Assembly (NCBI RefSeq): GCF_017814915.1 | Contig: NZ_JAGIPZ010000021.1 | Coordinates: forward strand, 1 to 44,496 | Direction of reading: 5' to 3' | Length of the DNA: 44,496 nucleotides | Source: Herbaspirillum sp. LeCh32-8 | GTDB taxonomy: Bacteria > Pseudomonadota > Gammaproteobacteria > Burkholderiales > Burkholderiaceae_D | In this document: piece after piece, positions 18,014-26,045 of the stretch | How positions within the stretch are numbered: the stretch's first letter is position 1 | How the letters are laid out: each line of letters starts with the position of its first letter | Translations under genes and position numbers: made by a program | The notes under the pieces: generated by a model | Told to the model about the DNA's origin: nothing | The model's input: the letters and a program-made list of their open reading frames with translations, nothing else | Databases searched by the model: none

Positions 18014-18442
18014 TTACTTGCTGCTCGATTGCGCGGCGAAGGTCACCTTCGGGTAACCGGCGATGCGCGCCGCCTCCAGCACGTTGACCACGGTCTGGTG
18101 CGTGGCCAGCGCGTCGGCGTTGATAATGATCACCGGATCGCCCTTGGCGTTGGCGCGTTTGGCCGCCGCCTGCATTTCATCGGACAGGCCCTGCGCGTCG
18201 CGCGCGGCGATGCGGGCGTTGTTGATGGCGTAGCGGCCGTTGGCGTCGACCGCGATGTTGATCTCGAACGGCTGCTCCAGCGCCTTCTGCGCGTCGGCGG
18301 TGGGCAGCGTGATCTGCAGCGCGGTGAACTTGCTGTAGGTAGTGGTCACCATCAGGAAGATCACGATCACCAGCAGTACGTCGATGAAGGGGATCAGGTT
18401 GATCTCCAGGTCTTCGCGCGGGCGGCCTTTGCGGAAATTCAT
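18014..18442 (-). CDS. exbD: ExbD/TolR family proton-channel component
   Basis: A 142-residue inner-membrane protein with a short cytoplasmic N-terminus, one membrane helix (about 16-36) and a periplasmic C-terminal domain. The proton-pathway Asp is D21 in NLIPFIDVLLVIVIFLMV. Together with the ExbB-like protein 12 bases upstream it forms a motor that energises a TonB-type or Tol-type system. No TonB gene is nearby. The placement upstream of lpxK and kdsB is common in betaproteobacteria. TolR is the alternative name; the absence of tolA, tolB and pal favours ExbD. Confidence 0.92.
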   Translation of the reverse strand: MNFRKGRPREDLEINLIPFIDVLLVIVIFLMVTTTYSKFTALQITLPTADAQKALEQPFEINIAVDANGRYAINNARIAARDAQGLSDEMQAAAKRANAKGDPVIIINADALATHQTVVNVLEAARIAGYPKVTFAAQSSSK

Positions 18443-18454
18443 GTCGGCCTCTGA

Positions 18455-19060
18455 TTAACGGCGCACGTCGTGCACGATGTCCACGAACTTGACCGCCTGC
18501 TGCTCCATATCCACCACGAAGCTGTCGACCAGCGCGCGGAAGTGGCGGTAGAACACCAGCGCCGGCATCGCAATCGCCAGGCCGAAGCCGGTGTTGTAGA
18601 GCGCGATGGAAATACCGTGCGCCAGCTGGGCCGGGTTGGTGCCGGCCGCGTTCTGCGAGGCGAAGATCTCGATCATGCCGACCACGGTGCCGAACAGACC
18701 CATCAGCGGCGCCAGCGAGGCGATCGTGCCCAGCGTGGTGAGAAAACGTTCCAAGCGGTGCGCGGCAGCCTGACCGGCTTCCTCGATGGCTTCCTTCATC
18801 ACTTCGCGCGGCGCGTCGACGTTGCGCAGGCCGGCGGCCAGCACGTGGCCCAGCGGCGAATTCTGCTCCAGCTTGTCGATCACGTCGTCGTTGACGCGGC
18901 CGCTCTGGTAGACGCGCACCACGTCAGCCAACAGTTCCGGCGGCAGCACGCGCGTGCGGCGCAGGTAGACCAGGCGTTCGATGATCAGCGCCAGGCCGAT
19001 GATGGAAGCAATCAGCAACGGCCAGATCGGCCAGCCGGCGGCGAGGATGATGGCGAACAA
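18455..19060 (-). CDS. exbB: ExbB/TolQ/MotA family proton-channel protein
   Basis: A 201-residue inner-membrane protein with three helices: about 10-28, and the pair LTTLGTIASLAPLMGLFGTVVGMIEIF and GISIALYNTGFGLAIAMPALVFYRHF that line the proton channel. It would partner ExbD (next gene, 12-base gap) to use the proton gradient. The start is a TTG at 19060 with AGGAG six bases upstream, and no better ATG is available nearby. It is divergent from xseA, and the short palindrome at 19199-19215 lies between them. Confidence 0.93.
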   Translation of the reverse strand: MFAIILAAGWPIWPLLIASIIGLALIIERLVYLRRTRVLPPELLADVVRVYQSGRVNDDVIDKLEQNSPLGHVLAAGLRNVDAPREVMKEAIEEAGQAAAHRLERFLTTLGTIASLAPLMGLFGTVVGMIEIFASQNAAGTNPAQLAHGISIALYNTGFGLAIAMPALVFYRHFRALVDSFVVDMEQQAVKFVDIVHDVRR

Positions 19061-19198
19061 AACGAACTCCTATATAGAGAAAGGTGCTTGGCGGGCGCGG
19101 CATGCAAGGTCATGCGCGCGGCCCGCCGGAATCTGGGTGCAGAATGTAGCCTGTTGCGCGCCGCGCGGCAAGCGCAACGGCCCCGGCCGCATTGGCTT

Positions 19199-19215
19199 TA
19201 CAATGCCGCATTGTA
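19199..19215. promoter_or_regulatory. palindrome carrying two opposed TACAAT hexamers between exbB and xseA
   Basis: TACAATG and CATTGTA are perfect inverted copies around CCG. Each arm contains TACAAT, a good -10 hexamer, one reading toward xseA and one toward exbB. No convincing -35 hexamer stands 16-18 bases upstream of either. The site may be an overlapping divergent promoter, an operator, or both. Confidence 0.45.
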
Positions 19216-19251
19216 TCGCCCCTGAGTCACCCACGCCCCTATCGACGCCCT

Positions 19252-20646
19252 ATGCCTGCCGACAAGTTTCCCCCGTTCCCGTCCGCCCGCCCCGCCCAGC
19301 CCGCGCCTTCCGGCGACGGCGGCCCGCCGGTGCTGAGCGTGTCGGCGCTGAACCAGTCGGTGGCGCGCGTGCTGGAGCGCACCTTTCCGCTGATCTGGGT
19401 CAAGGGCGAGATTTCCAATTTCACCCGCGCCGCTTCCGGCCACTGGTACTTCAACCTCAAGGATGACGGCGCCCAGGTGCGCGCCGTGATGTTCAAGGGC
19501 CGCGCCCAGTACGCCGGCTTCATGCCGCGCGAGGGTGACAAGGTCGAGGTGCGCACGCTGGTCACGCTGTACGCGCCGCGCGGCGACTATCAATTGAACG
19601 TCGAAGCCATCCGCAAGTCCGGCGTGGGCGATCTTTACGCCGCCTTTCTGCAGCTGAAGGAAAAGCTGGAGCGCGAGGGACTGTTCGACCGCGACGCCAA
19701 ACGGGCGCTGCCGGTCTTTCCGCGCCGCATCGGCATCGTCACCAGCCCGCAGGCCGCCGCGCTGCGCGACATCCTGACCACGCTGCGACGCCGCGCGCCG
19801 CATGTCGAGGTGATCCTCTACCCCACGCCGGTGCAGGGCGAAGGCTCGGCCCAGCGCATCGCCGCCGCCATCCAGACCGCCAGCGCGCGCGCCGAGTGCG
19901 ACGTGTTGCTGGTGGGCCGCGGCGGCGGCAGCATCGAAGACCTGTGGTCCTTCAACGAAGAAGTGGTGGCGCGCGCCATCGCCGGGTGTTCGATGCCGGT
20001 GGTTTCCGGCGTGGGCCATGAAACCGATGTCACCATCGCCGACTTCGCCGCCGACCTGCGCGCGCCGACCCCGACCGCCGCCGCCGAGATGGCCGCCACC
20101 GCCCGCGCCGACTGGCTGGCCGCCCTGCACGGCCACGCTGCCGACCTGACGCGCGCGCTGCGCCGCTCGCTGACGGAAAAGGCGCAGACCATGGACTGGC
20201 TCTCGCGCCGCCTGGTCAACCCGGGCGCTTACATCCAGCACGAACGCGTCAAACTGCTGGCGCTGCAGACGCGCCTGTCGCACGCCACGCGGGTGCCGCT
20301 GACCCGGATGCAGCATCGCCTGCAGCAACTCTCCACCCGCCTGGCGCACCAGTTGCCCGACACCGCCCATGCACGGCGCGACGTCAGCGACCTCGCGCGC
20401 CGCCTGCACGGCGCCCTGGCGGCTCAGCAGCTGCGCCAACGCCAGGCGCTGGCCGGGCTCAATACCCAGCTCGAGTTGCTCAACCCGCAGCGCACGCTGG
20501 AGCGCGGCTATGCCATCGTCACCGACCGCAACGGCCGCGTGATGCACTCGCCGGCCGAGCTCGCCGCGCGCAGCGAGCTCACCATCCGCCTGGCGCAAGG
20601 CAGCGCCGAGGTCGGTATCGCCAGCGTGCAGCCAAGGCTGGACTGA
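19252..20646 (+). CDS. xseA: exodeoxyribonuclease VII large subunit
   Basis: XseA is the catalytic subunit of exonuclease VII, which degrades single-stranded DNA from both ends. The 464-residue protein has an N-terminal OB fold ([19 protein letters not shown], then [23 protein letters not shown]). The catalytic domain carries [38 protein letters not shown] and [31 protein letters not shown], followed by a long coiled-coil region and the [11 protein letters not shown] strand. The ATG at 19252 precedes MPADKFPP; an upstream start would add 20 residues without family support. The proline-rich 30 residues before the OB fold are a common variable leader. The small subunit gene xseB is not in the window. 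Confidence 0.97.
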   Translation: MPADKFPPFPSARPAQPAPSGDGGPPVLSVSALNQSVARVLERTFPLIWVKGEISNFTRAASGHWYFNLKDDGAQVRAVMFKGRAQYAGFMPREGDKVEVRTLVTLYAPRGDYQLNVEAIRKSGVGDLYAAFLQLKEKLEREGLFDRDAKRALPVFPRRIGIVTSPQAAALRDILTTLRRRAPHVEVILYPTPVQGEGSAQRIAAAIQTASARAECDVLLVGRGGGSIEDLWSFNEEVVARAIAGCSMPVVSGVGHETDVTIADFAADLRAPTPTAAAEMAATARADWLAALHGHAADLTRALRRSLTEKAQTMDWLSRRLVNPGAYIQHERVKLLALQTRLSHATRVPLTRMQHRLQQLSTRLAHQLPDTAHARRDVSDLARRLHGALAAQQLRQRQALAGLNTQLELLNPQRTLERGYAIVTDRNGRVMHSPAELAARSELTIRLAQGSAEVGIASVQPRLD

Positions 20647-20805
20647 TCCGCCCCGCACGTCCCAAGATTTTTTTCTCATCAGCTTATATCGCGCCCCAGC
20701 CCCGGCTCCGGCGCAAAAAAAACCTGCGCGCGTGGCCGATCGGCCGGAACGTCCTGCCGGCGCAGGCATCTATGGAATTCGCCGCCCGTTGCCACGACAT
20801 GAAGT

Positions 20806-20826
20806 AAATGAGAACGATTCTGATTC
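20806..20826. promoter_or_regulatory. Fur-box-like site upstream of sodB
   Basis: The core TGAGAACGATTCTGA (20809-20823) fits the 7-1-7 Fur pattern TGATAATNATTATCA with five of seven matches in each arm. It lies about 130 bases before the sodB ATG and next to a TAAAAT hexamer (20830-20835) that could be a -10. Iron-dependent control of an iron superoxide dismutase is biologically sensible. Confidence 0.6.
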
Positions 20827-20953
20827 AATTAAAATCCAGTCCCGGCGCGGTTTAGCGGGCATTTGACCGGGTGCAAAGAATCGTCATCCGCTTTAGAATC
20901 TCAGGTTCCGAATAGACCTCCGTAGCAAACCAACAAGACTGAAAGGATTCATC

Positions 20954-21532
20954 ATGGCACATACCCTTCCGGCACTGCCTTACGATCTGGACGCACTGGC
21001 GCCCACCATCTCCAAGGAGACCCTGGAATATCACTACGGCAAGCACCACCAGACCTATGTGACCAACCTGAATAACCTGATTCCGGGCACCGAATTCGAA
21101 AACCTGTCCCTGGAAGAGATCATCAAGAAGTCTTCCGGCGGCATCTTCAACAACGCTGCGCAGATCTGGAACCACACCTTCTACTGGAACGGCCTGACCC
21201 CGAAGGGCCAAGGCGCTCCGAGCGGCGCGCTGGCTGACGCCATCAACGCCAAGTGGGGTTCGTTCGACGCCTTCAAGGCCGAGTTCACCAAGCAAGGCCT
21301 GGCCAATTTCGGTTCGGGCTGGACCTGGCTGGTCAAGAAGGCTGACGGTTCGGTCGACATCGTCAACACCACCGGCGCCGGCACCCCGCTGACCACTGAC
21401 AGCAAGGCCCTGCTGACCGTGGACGTGTGGGAACACGCCTACTACATCGACTACCGCAACGCACGCGCCAAGTACGTCGAAGCCTTCTGGGGCATCATCA
21501 ACTGGGACTTCGTCGCCAAGAACTTCGCTTGA
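20954..21532 (+). CDS. sodB: superoxide dismutase [Fe]
   Basis: A 192-residue cytosolic iron superoxide dismutase. The metal ligands are H27, H74 ([11 protein letters not shown]), D157 and H161 ([11 protein letters not shown]). The AAQxWNHTFYW and GSGWTWLV segments are those of the iron form rather than the manganese form. There is no signal peptide. AAAGGA precedes the ATG. A Fur-box-like element lies upstream (20806-20826) and a strong terminator follows. The neighbouring xseA gene is 307 bases upstream, a gap long enough for an independent promoter. Cambialistic use of manganese cannot be excluded from sequence. Confidence 0.98.
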   Translation: MAHTLPALPYDLDALAPTISKETLEYHYGKHHQTYVTNLNNLIPGTEFENLSLEEIIKKSSGGIFNNAAQIWNHTFYWNGLTPKGQGAPSGALADAINAKWGSFDAFKAEFTKQGLANFGSGWTWLVKKADGSVDIVNTTGAGTPLTTDSKALLTVDVWEHAYYIDYRNARAKYVEAFWGIINWDFVAKNFA

Positions 21533-21552
21533 TCGACGGCCTTCCGGCCATG

Positions 21553-21582
21553 AAAAAAGCCACGCAATCGCGTGGCTTTTTT
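21553..21582 (+). terminator. intrinsic terminator after sodB
   Basis: AAAAAAGCCACGC and GCGTGGCTTTTTT form a 13-bp stem around AATC, with the T run included. It is symmetrical and also suits the convergent SDR gene that stops at 21603. Confidence 0.9.
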
Positions 21583-21602
21583 TACGCCTGCGACAACCCG
21601 GC

Positions 21603-22415
21603 CTACTCGGAGGGACGGGTCGAGGTCAGGCCGGTCGGCGGGCCGTCAATCGCGGTCCAGCCGCCGTCGACCGACAGCGAGCTGCCGGAAATGTAGCTGG
21701 CCGCATCCGAAGCCAGGAAGGCCACCGCCGAGCCGACCTCGGAAGGCTGGCCCCAGCGGTTGAGCACGGTATGCCCGGCATAGGTCTTGAAAATCTCGGC
21801 GCGCTCCTTCAACGGCGCGGTCAGGCGAGTCTCGATGATGCTGGGCATGACCGCATTCACGCGCACGCCGTACGGCCCCATCTCGGCCGCGAAGGCTTTC
21901 ACCAGCTGGGCGATGCCGGCCTTGGAAGCCGCATACACGCCCAGGCCCGGCTCGATGGTCACCGCGCGCATCGACGAGCAGGCGACGATGCTGCCGAAGC
22001 CCTGCTTCATCATCGGCCGGCCGAAGCTGCGGAAGAAGTTGAACGCGCCCTTCATGTTCAGGTTCATCACGCGGTCGTACTCTTCCTCGGTGTAGTCCAC
22101 GATCAGCTTGCGGATGTTCAGCGCCGGCGTGCTGACGGCGATGTCGATCTTGCCCAGCGTCTTCAGTGCATGCTGCGCCAGCGCTTCGATCTCGACGCCG
22201 TCGGCGGCGTCGATGCGATAGGCCTCGGCCTTGCCGCCGGCGGCCGCGATCTCCTCGGCCGCGGCCTGCGCGCCGGCCACGTCATAGTCAGCGCAGATCA
22301 CTTGCGCGCCCAGGCTGCCGATGGCCTCGGCCGAGGCGCGGCCGATGCCCGAGCCGGCGCCGATCACCACGGCGCCCTTGCCGCTCAGGTCAAACAGTTT
22401 TTTGTAGTCCAGCAT
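21603..22415 (-). CDS. SDR family NAD(P)-dependent oxidoreductase
   Basis: A 270-residue short-chain dehydrogenase. It has the cofactor motif GAGSGIGRASAEA, then CADYD (acidic residue favouring NAD). NAG is replaced by STPA, the catalytic Ser lies in ACSSMRAVT, and YAASKAGI holds the Tyr and Lys. The C-terminus has FLASDAASYISGSSLSVDGGW. The missing NNAG-type motif is unusual but seen in some subgroups. It follows lctP by 48 bases, so it probably works in the same pathway as the permease and NIPSNAP protein. The substrate, perhaps a hydroxy acid or keto-sugar acid, is unknown. The ATG at 22415 has GGAG five bases upstream. Confidence 0.88.
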   Translation of the reverse strand: MLDYKKLFDLSGKGAVVIGAGSGIGRASAEAIGSLGAQVICADYDVAGAQAAAEEIAAAGGKAEAYRIDAADGVEIEALAQHALKTLGKIDIAVSTPALNIRKLIVDYTEEEYDRVMNLNMKGAFNFFRSFGRPMMKQGFGSIVACSSMRAVTIEPGLGVYAASKAGIAQLVKAFAAEMGPYGVRVNAVMPSIIETRLTAPLKERAEIFKTYAGHTVLNRWGQPSEVGSAVAFLASDAASYISGSSLSVDGGWTAIDGPPTGLTSTRPSE

Positions 22416-22463
22416 AGTCACTCCAGGTTGTATCAACATTCTTCAGCGTTCTTCAGCATGCCG

Positions 22464-24077
22464 TCACAGCATCCACGACAGCACCGGCGTCGACTGCAGG
22501 TAGACCAGCACCGCCATCGCCAGCAACAGCAGCAGGCTCCAGCCCACTACTTTACGGAAGATCAGTCCTTCCTGCCCGATGATGCCCACCGCCGCCGCGC
22601 CCACCGCCAGGCTTTGCGGCGAGATCATCTTGCCCAGCACGCCGCCCGATGCATTGGCCGCCGCCAGCAGCGCCGGCGACAAACCGGTCTCGTGCGCCGC
22701 CGCCACCTGCAGGGCGCCGAACAACGCATTGGCCGAGTTGTCCGAACCGGTCACCGCCACGCCGATCCAGCCGATCACCGGTGACAGGAAGGCGAACGCC
22801 GATCCGGTGCCGGCCAGCCAGCGGCCCAGCGTGCCGGTCTGGCCCGAGTAATTCATCACGAACGCCAGCGCCATCACGCACAGCACGGTCGGCACCGCCC
22901 AGCGCATCTGCACCAGCGTCTTGCCGTAGGTTTCAACGGCCTGTGCCGCCGAGACGCGCAACATCATCGCGGTCATCACGCCCGACAGCAGCAGCAGCGA
23001 GCCGGCCGCAGACAAGGTGTTGAGGGTGAACATGGTGCCCACCGCCTTGCCGTCCTGCGCGCTGATCGCCAGCCCCGGCCAGGCGAACTTGAAGGTGCCG
23101 GCATTGAGCCACTTCTGCACCACGCCGAACTGCACGATGGTGAAGATGGCGATGATCAGCGCATACGGCGCATAGGCCAGCATCAGTTGCTTGCGCGAAT
23201 GGGTAATCGCCACATGCTCGGCCTTCTTGGTCACGTCGTTCTGGAACGCGTCGGCCGGCGGCTTTTCCGGCTGCCAGAACTTCAGCAGCACCACCATCGC
23301 CGCGGCCGATGCCAACGCGCCCACCACGTCGGCCAGCACCACCGAGAAGAAGCTGGCGCTGGCCCACTGCGCGATGCCGAACGCCAGGCCGGCCGTCACC
23401 GCCGCCACCCAGGTCTGACGCAGGCCGCGCTTGCCGTCCATGATCCACACCAGCACCAGCGGCACGAAAGCGGCGATCACCGGGGTCTGGTGACCCACAT
23501 GATGGCCCAGCACCTCAAACGGGATACCGGTCACCTGCGCCAGCGTGGTGATCGGCACCGACAACGCGCCGAACGCTACCGGGGCGGTATCAGCCACCAG
23601 CGCGATCACCGCCGCTTTCAGCGGATGCAGGCCGATCGCCACTAACATGGCGCCGGCAATCGCCACCGGCGTGCCGGCGCCGGCCAGCGCCTCGATCAGC
23701 GCGCCGAAGCTGAACGCGATCAGGATCGCCTGGATGCGCGGGTCGTCGCTGATCAGCGCGAAGCTGTCGCGCAGCACCGCAAAGTGACCCGACTTCACCG
23801 TCAGGTTGTACAGCCAGATGGCGTTGACGATGATCCACAGCACCGTCAGCACCGAAAACACCGCGCCGTATGCGCCGACGTTGAGCGCCACGCCCATCGG
23901 CATGCCGTAGACGAAAGCCGCCACCAGGAGGCAGATGAGCAGCGACACCGCGGCCGACACGTGCGGCGATATCTTCAGCCAGCCCAGCATCACGAACATC
24001 GACAACAAGGGCAGCATCGCGAACAAGGCGGATGCGAACAGCGATCCGTTAACCGGATCGTAGATTTGTTGAAACAT
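22464..24077 (-). CDS. lctP: L-lactate permease (LctP/LldP family)
   Basis: A 537-residue inner-membrane transporter with about 12-14 hydrophobic helices. Family signatures include GALIEALAGAGTPVAIAGAML, PVIGWIGVAVTGSDNSANALFG and ANASGGVLGKMISPQSLAVG. Relatives import L-lactate, D-lactate or glycolate with protons. The gene is preceded by GGAGGAG and lies between a NIPSNAP gene and an SDR gene on the same strand. No lactate dehydrogenase (lldD or lutABC) is adjacent, so the natural substrate here could be another 2-hydroxy acid made or used by the neighbouring enzymes. Confidence 0.93.
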   Translation of the reverse strand: MFQQIYDPVNGSLFASALFAMLPLLSMFVMLGWLKISPHVSAAVSLLICLLVAAFVYGMPMGVALNVGAYGAVFSVLTVLWIIVNAIWLYNLTVKSGHFAVLRDSFALISDDPRIQAILIAFSFGALIEALAGAGTPVAIAGAMLVAIGLHPLKAAVIALVADTAPVAFGALSVPITTLAQVTGIPFEVLGHHVGHQTPVIAAFVPLVLVWIMDGKRGLRQTWVAAVTAGLAFGIAQWASASFFSVVLADVVGALASAAAMVVLLKFWQPEKPPADAFQNDVTKKAEHVAITHSRKQLMLAYAPYALIIAIFTIVQFGVVQKWLNAGTFKFAWPGLAISAQDGKAVGTMFTLNTLSAAGSLLLLSGVMTAMMLRVSAAQAVETYGKTLVQMRWAVPTVLCVMALAFVMNYSGQTGTLGRWLAGTGSAFAFLSPVIGWIGVAVTGSDNSANALFGALQVAAAHETGLSPALLAAANASGGVLGKMISPQSLAVGAAAVGIIGQEGLIFRKVVGWSLLLLLAMAVLVYLQSTPVLSWML

Positions 24078-24141
24078 GAGTCTCCTCCAATGGATATGAT
24101 TTTTTAAGCGTCAATGCGCTGGCTTCTGGTGGCCGTGATGT

Positions 24142-24216
24142 GCGTTCGGGTGTGGCTGCGCTTTCTCGTGCGACGTCAAAAATGGCGATGCCGGCACGGC
24201 CGGCGTTCGGGTGTGG
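24142..24216. repeat. 14-bp direct repeat in the NIPSNAP-lctP gap
   Basis: GCGTTCGGGTGTGG occurs at 24142-24155 and again at 24203-24216, 61 bases apart, in a 158-base intercistronic gap. No other feature explains it. Confidence 0.5.
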
Positions 24217-24235
24217 ATCGGAAGACGGCGCCGCC

Positions 24236-24562
24236 TCAGGGCAGGCGCAGCGGCGCGAACTTGGCCGGCGTCATCAACTGGTTTTCCTGCGAGACGAGAT
24301 AAGCGGCATCGCCCGACAGCTTCAGGTAGGCCGCCCATTCCGGATCCGCCTGCAGCGCCGCGCGGCGCGCTTCGCGATCGGCCGCGTCGCGATATACCCA
24401 GATATGGGTGTAGCTGTTCAGGCGGCCCGACTCCGCCACCAGGTAGGCCAACGGCTCGCCAAGATGGCGGCGCTGGATATCGAAGCCGTTCTTTTCGTAC
24501 AGCTCCAGGTGTTTTTTCAGCGTGCCCGGACGGGCGGTGTAGGTGCGGACATCCAGCAACAT
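24236..24562 (-). CDS. NIPSNAP family protein
   Basis: A 108-residue ferredoxin-like alpha/beta-barrel protein. MLLDVRTYTARPGTLKKHLELYEKNGFDIQRRHLGEPLAYL followed by SYTHIWVYRDAADREARR is the usual NIPSNAP pattern (short strand, RTYT, then H-x-W-x-Y). Bacterial members often sit in catabolic operons, but their reaction is unknown. It is the first gene of a minus-strand unit with lctP and an SDR gene, divergent from an AraC regulator. The ATG at 24562 has AAGGA upstream; an upstream frame extension looks non-coding. Confidence 0.88.
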   Translation of the reverse strand: MLLDVRTYTARPGTLKKHLELYEKNGFDIQRRHLGEPLAYLVAESGRLNSYTHIWVYRDAADREARRAALQADPEWAAYLKLSGDAAYLVSQENQLMTPAKFAPLRLP

Positions 24563-24994
24563 GGTGCATTTCCTTTTTTCAGGACGAGCGAGTCCGGCGC
24601 ATGCAGCGGGTGCATTCGCAATCGACTTCCCGGATTGATTCACAGGCGCGTCCGAAGGCGCCGCATGGAGATGCGGCGGCAGACGCGCCCACTTCTTGGT
24701 CTGGCTTTTTCCGATGATGGGTTCAGCGTGGAACAGATGCTAACCATCGGCAAGGACGGCACGGTAGGACTAAATTCCGCTTCTATTGGATTTTTCCGCC
24801 GAATCGGCGACGCGCCGCAACACGATGCGCGGCGCGGCTTCCCTTTTGGCGGCGCGCTGGCTATGCTTGGAAAAACCATCAGAACAAGAACCGCGAAGCA
24901 ACCTCGGTGAACGCATTGCAAACGTGTTCCGCGAGATGGAAGAGACAGATAAAAAAGGACAGGGACGGCCGCCGCGATGCGGCCGCAAGAGACG
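24563..24994. other. divergent regulatory gap between the NIPSNAP and AraC genes
   Basis: This 432-base stretch holds no convincing gene. It must carry the promoters of both divergent units. A large stem-loop lies at 24646-24688. CTATGCTTG occurs here at about 24860 and again upstream of the thiamine-diphosphate enzyme gene at about 25980, so it may be a shared -10 region. Confidence 0.55.
24646..24688. other. two-part stem-loop upstream of the NIPSNAP gene
   Basis: GCGCGTC pairs with GACGCGC on the outside, and CGCCGCAT with ATGCGGCG on the inside, around a GGAG loop. It lies about 85 bases upstream of the NIPSNAP start and has no T run, so it is more likely a leader structure or operator than a terminator. 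Confidence 0.5.
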
Positions 24995-25888
24995 ATGAAA
25001 GCAATCAATTTCCCGGACGACACACCGAACTTCGAGGTGTCCGATTTCGGCGGCGGCGCCGACGAGTTCGTGTTCGACCTGGTCAAGCTGGAAGGCCGCA
25101 ACGAGATCCCTCGCCCTTTCCTGCATCGCCACAGCTACTACCACATCCTGTGGATGTCGCAGGCGCGCGGCAACCATGTGCTGGACTTCGACAGCTACGA
25201 GATCCGCCCGAATTCGGTGTTCTTCATCTCGCCCGGGCAAATCCACGGTTGGACCTCGGAGATCGACGCTTCCGGCTACGCGATCAACTTCAGCCCGGAG
25301 TTCTTCCTGCAGATCTTCCCGCGCATCGAGGAGCTGGCCGACTTCCCGTTCTTCCACATCGCCAACACCGACCCGGTGCTTTACCTGACGCCGGCGCAGC
25401 ACGAGGAACTGTTCCCGCTGCTGATGGAAATCGAAAAGGAATACGCCGGCGACCAGCGCTGGCGCTACGACGTGGTGCGCTCCTTCCTACAGATCCTGCT
25501 GACCCGCATGCGGCGCCTGCATCGCCCGCACGGCGCCGAATCCGGCCTGCCGCGCAGCTACAGCCTGACCAAGCGCTTCAAGCTGCTGATCGAACAGCAC
25601 TACCTGGAATTCGGCTCGGTGCAGGACTACGCGCAGCGCCTGTTCGTCACCGATCGCAAGCTCAACGAGGCGGTCAAGAGCACCACCGGCAAGACGGCCA
25701 CCCAGCTGATCCACGAACGCATCCTGATGGAAGCCAAGCGCCTGCTGGCACAGTCCGAGCTCTCCATCGCGGAAATCTCCTACCGGCTCAACTTCGACGA
25801 CTTCGCCTACTTCTGCCGCTTCTTCAAGAAGAACGTGCAGATGACGCCGGGCGAGTTCAAGAAAAAGTTTTCCGCGCCGCTGGCCTGA
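24995..25888 (+). CDS. AraC family transcriptional regulator
   Basis: A 297-residue regulator with an N-terminal cupin-like sensor domain (LHRHSYYHILWMSQARGNHVLDF, then RPNSVFFISPGQIHGW). The C-terminal AraC-type double helix-turn-helix spans about residues 190-293 and ends in SIAEISYRLNFDDFAYFCRFFKKNVQMTPGEFKK. Its sensing domain would bind a small metabolite. It is divergent from NIPSNAP-lctP-SDR and upstream of a thiamine-diphosphate enzyme on the same strand, so it probably controls both. The start could also be the ATG six codons earlier (24977); I preferred 24995, which follows AAGAGACG. Confidence 0.92.
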   Translation: MKAINFPDDTPNFEVSDFGGGADEFVFDLVKLEGRNEIPRPFLHRHSYYHILWMSQARGNHVLDFDSYEIRPNSVFFISPGQIHGWTSEIDASGYAINFSPEFFLQIFPRIEELADFPFFHIANTDPVLYLTPAQHEELFPLLMEIEKEYAGDQRWRYDVVRSFLQILLTRMRRLHRPHGAESGLPRSYSLTKRFKLLIEQHYLEFGSVQDYAQRLFVTDRKLNEAVKSTTGKTATQLIHERILMEAKRLLAQSELSIAEISYRLNFDDFAYFCRFFKKNVQMTPGEFKKKFSAPLA

Positions 25889-26045
25889 AGCGCGCGCCCG
25901 TCTTTCTTCGACCCGGCACTTTCACCGAGAAGTGCAGCAAATCCGCAGATAAGTCCTAACGTCCGGCCGCAACCGCAGCCTATGCTTGCTCATCCTCAAC
26001 AACATCCGGCGAGGACAACTCCGCGCCGGGCCACAAGAGACAAGC

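Noticed and set aside
20863..20899. TTGACC and TAGAAT as a sodB promoter
   Set aside because: The two hexamers are 25 bases apart, far too long for a sigma-70 promoter.
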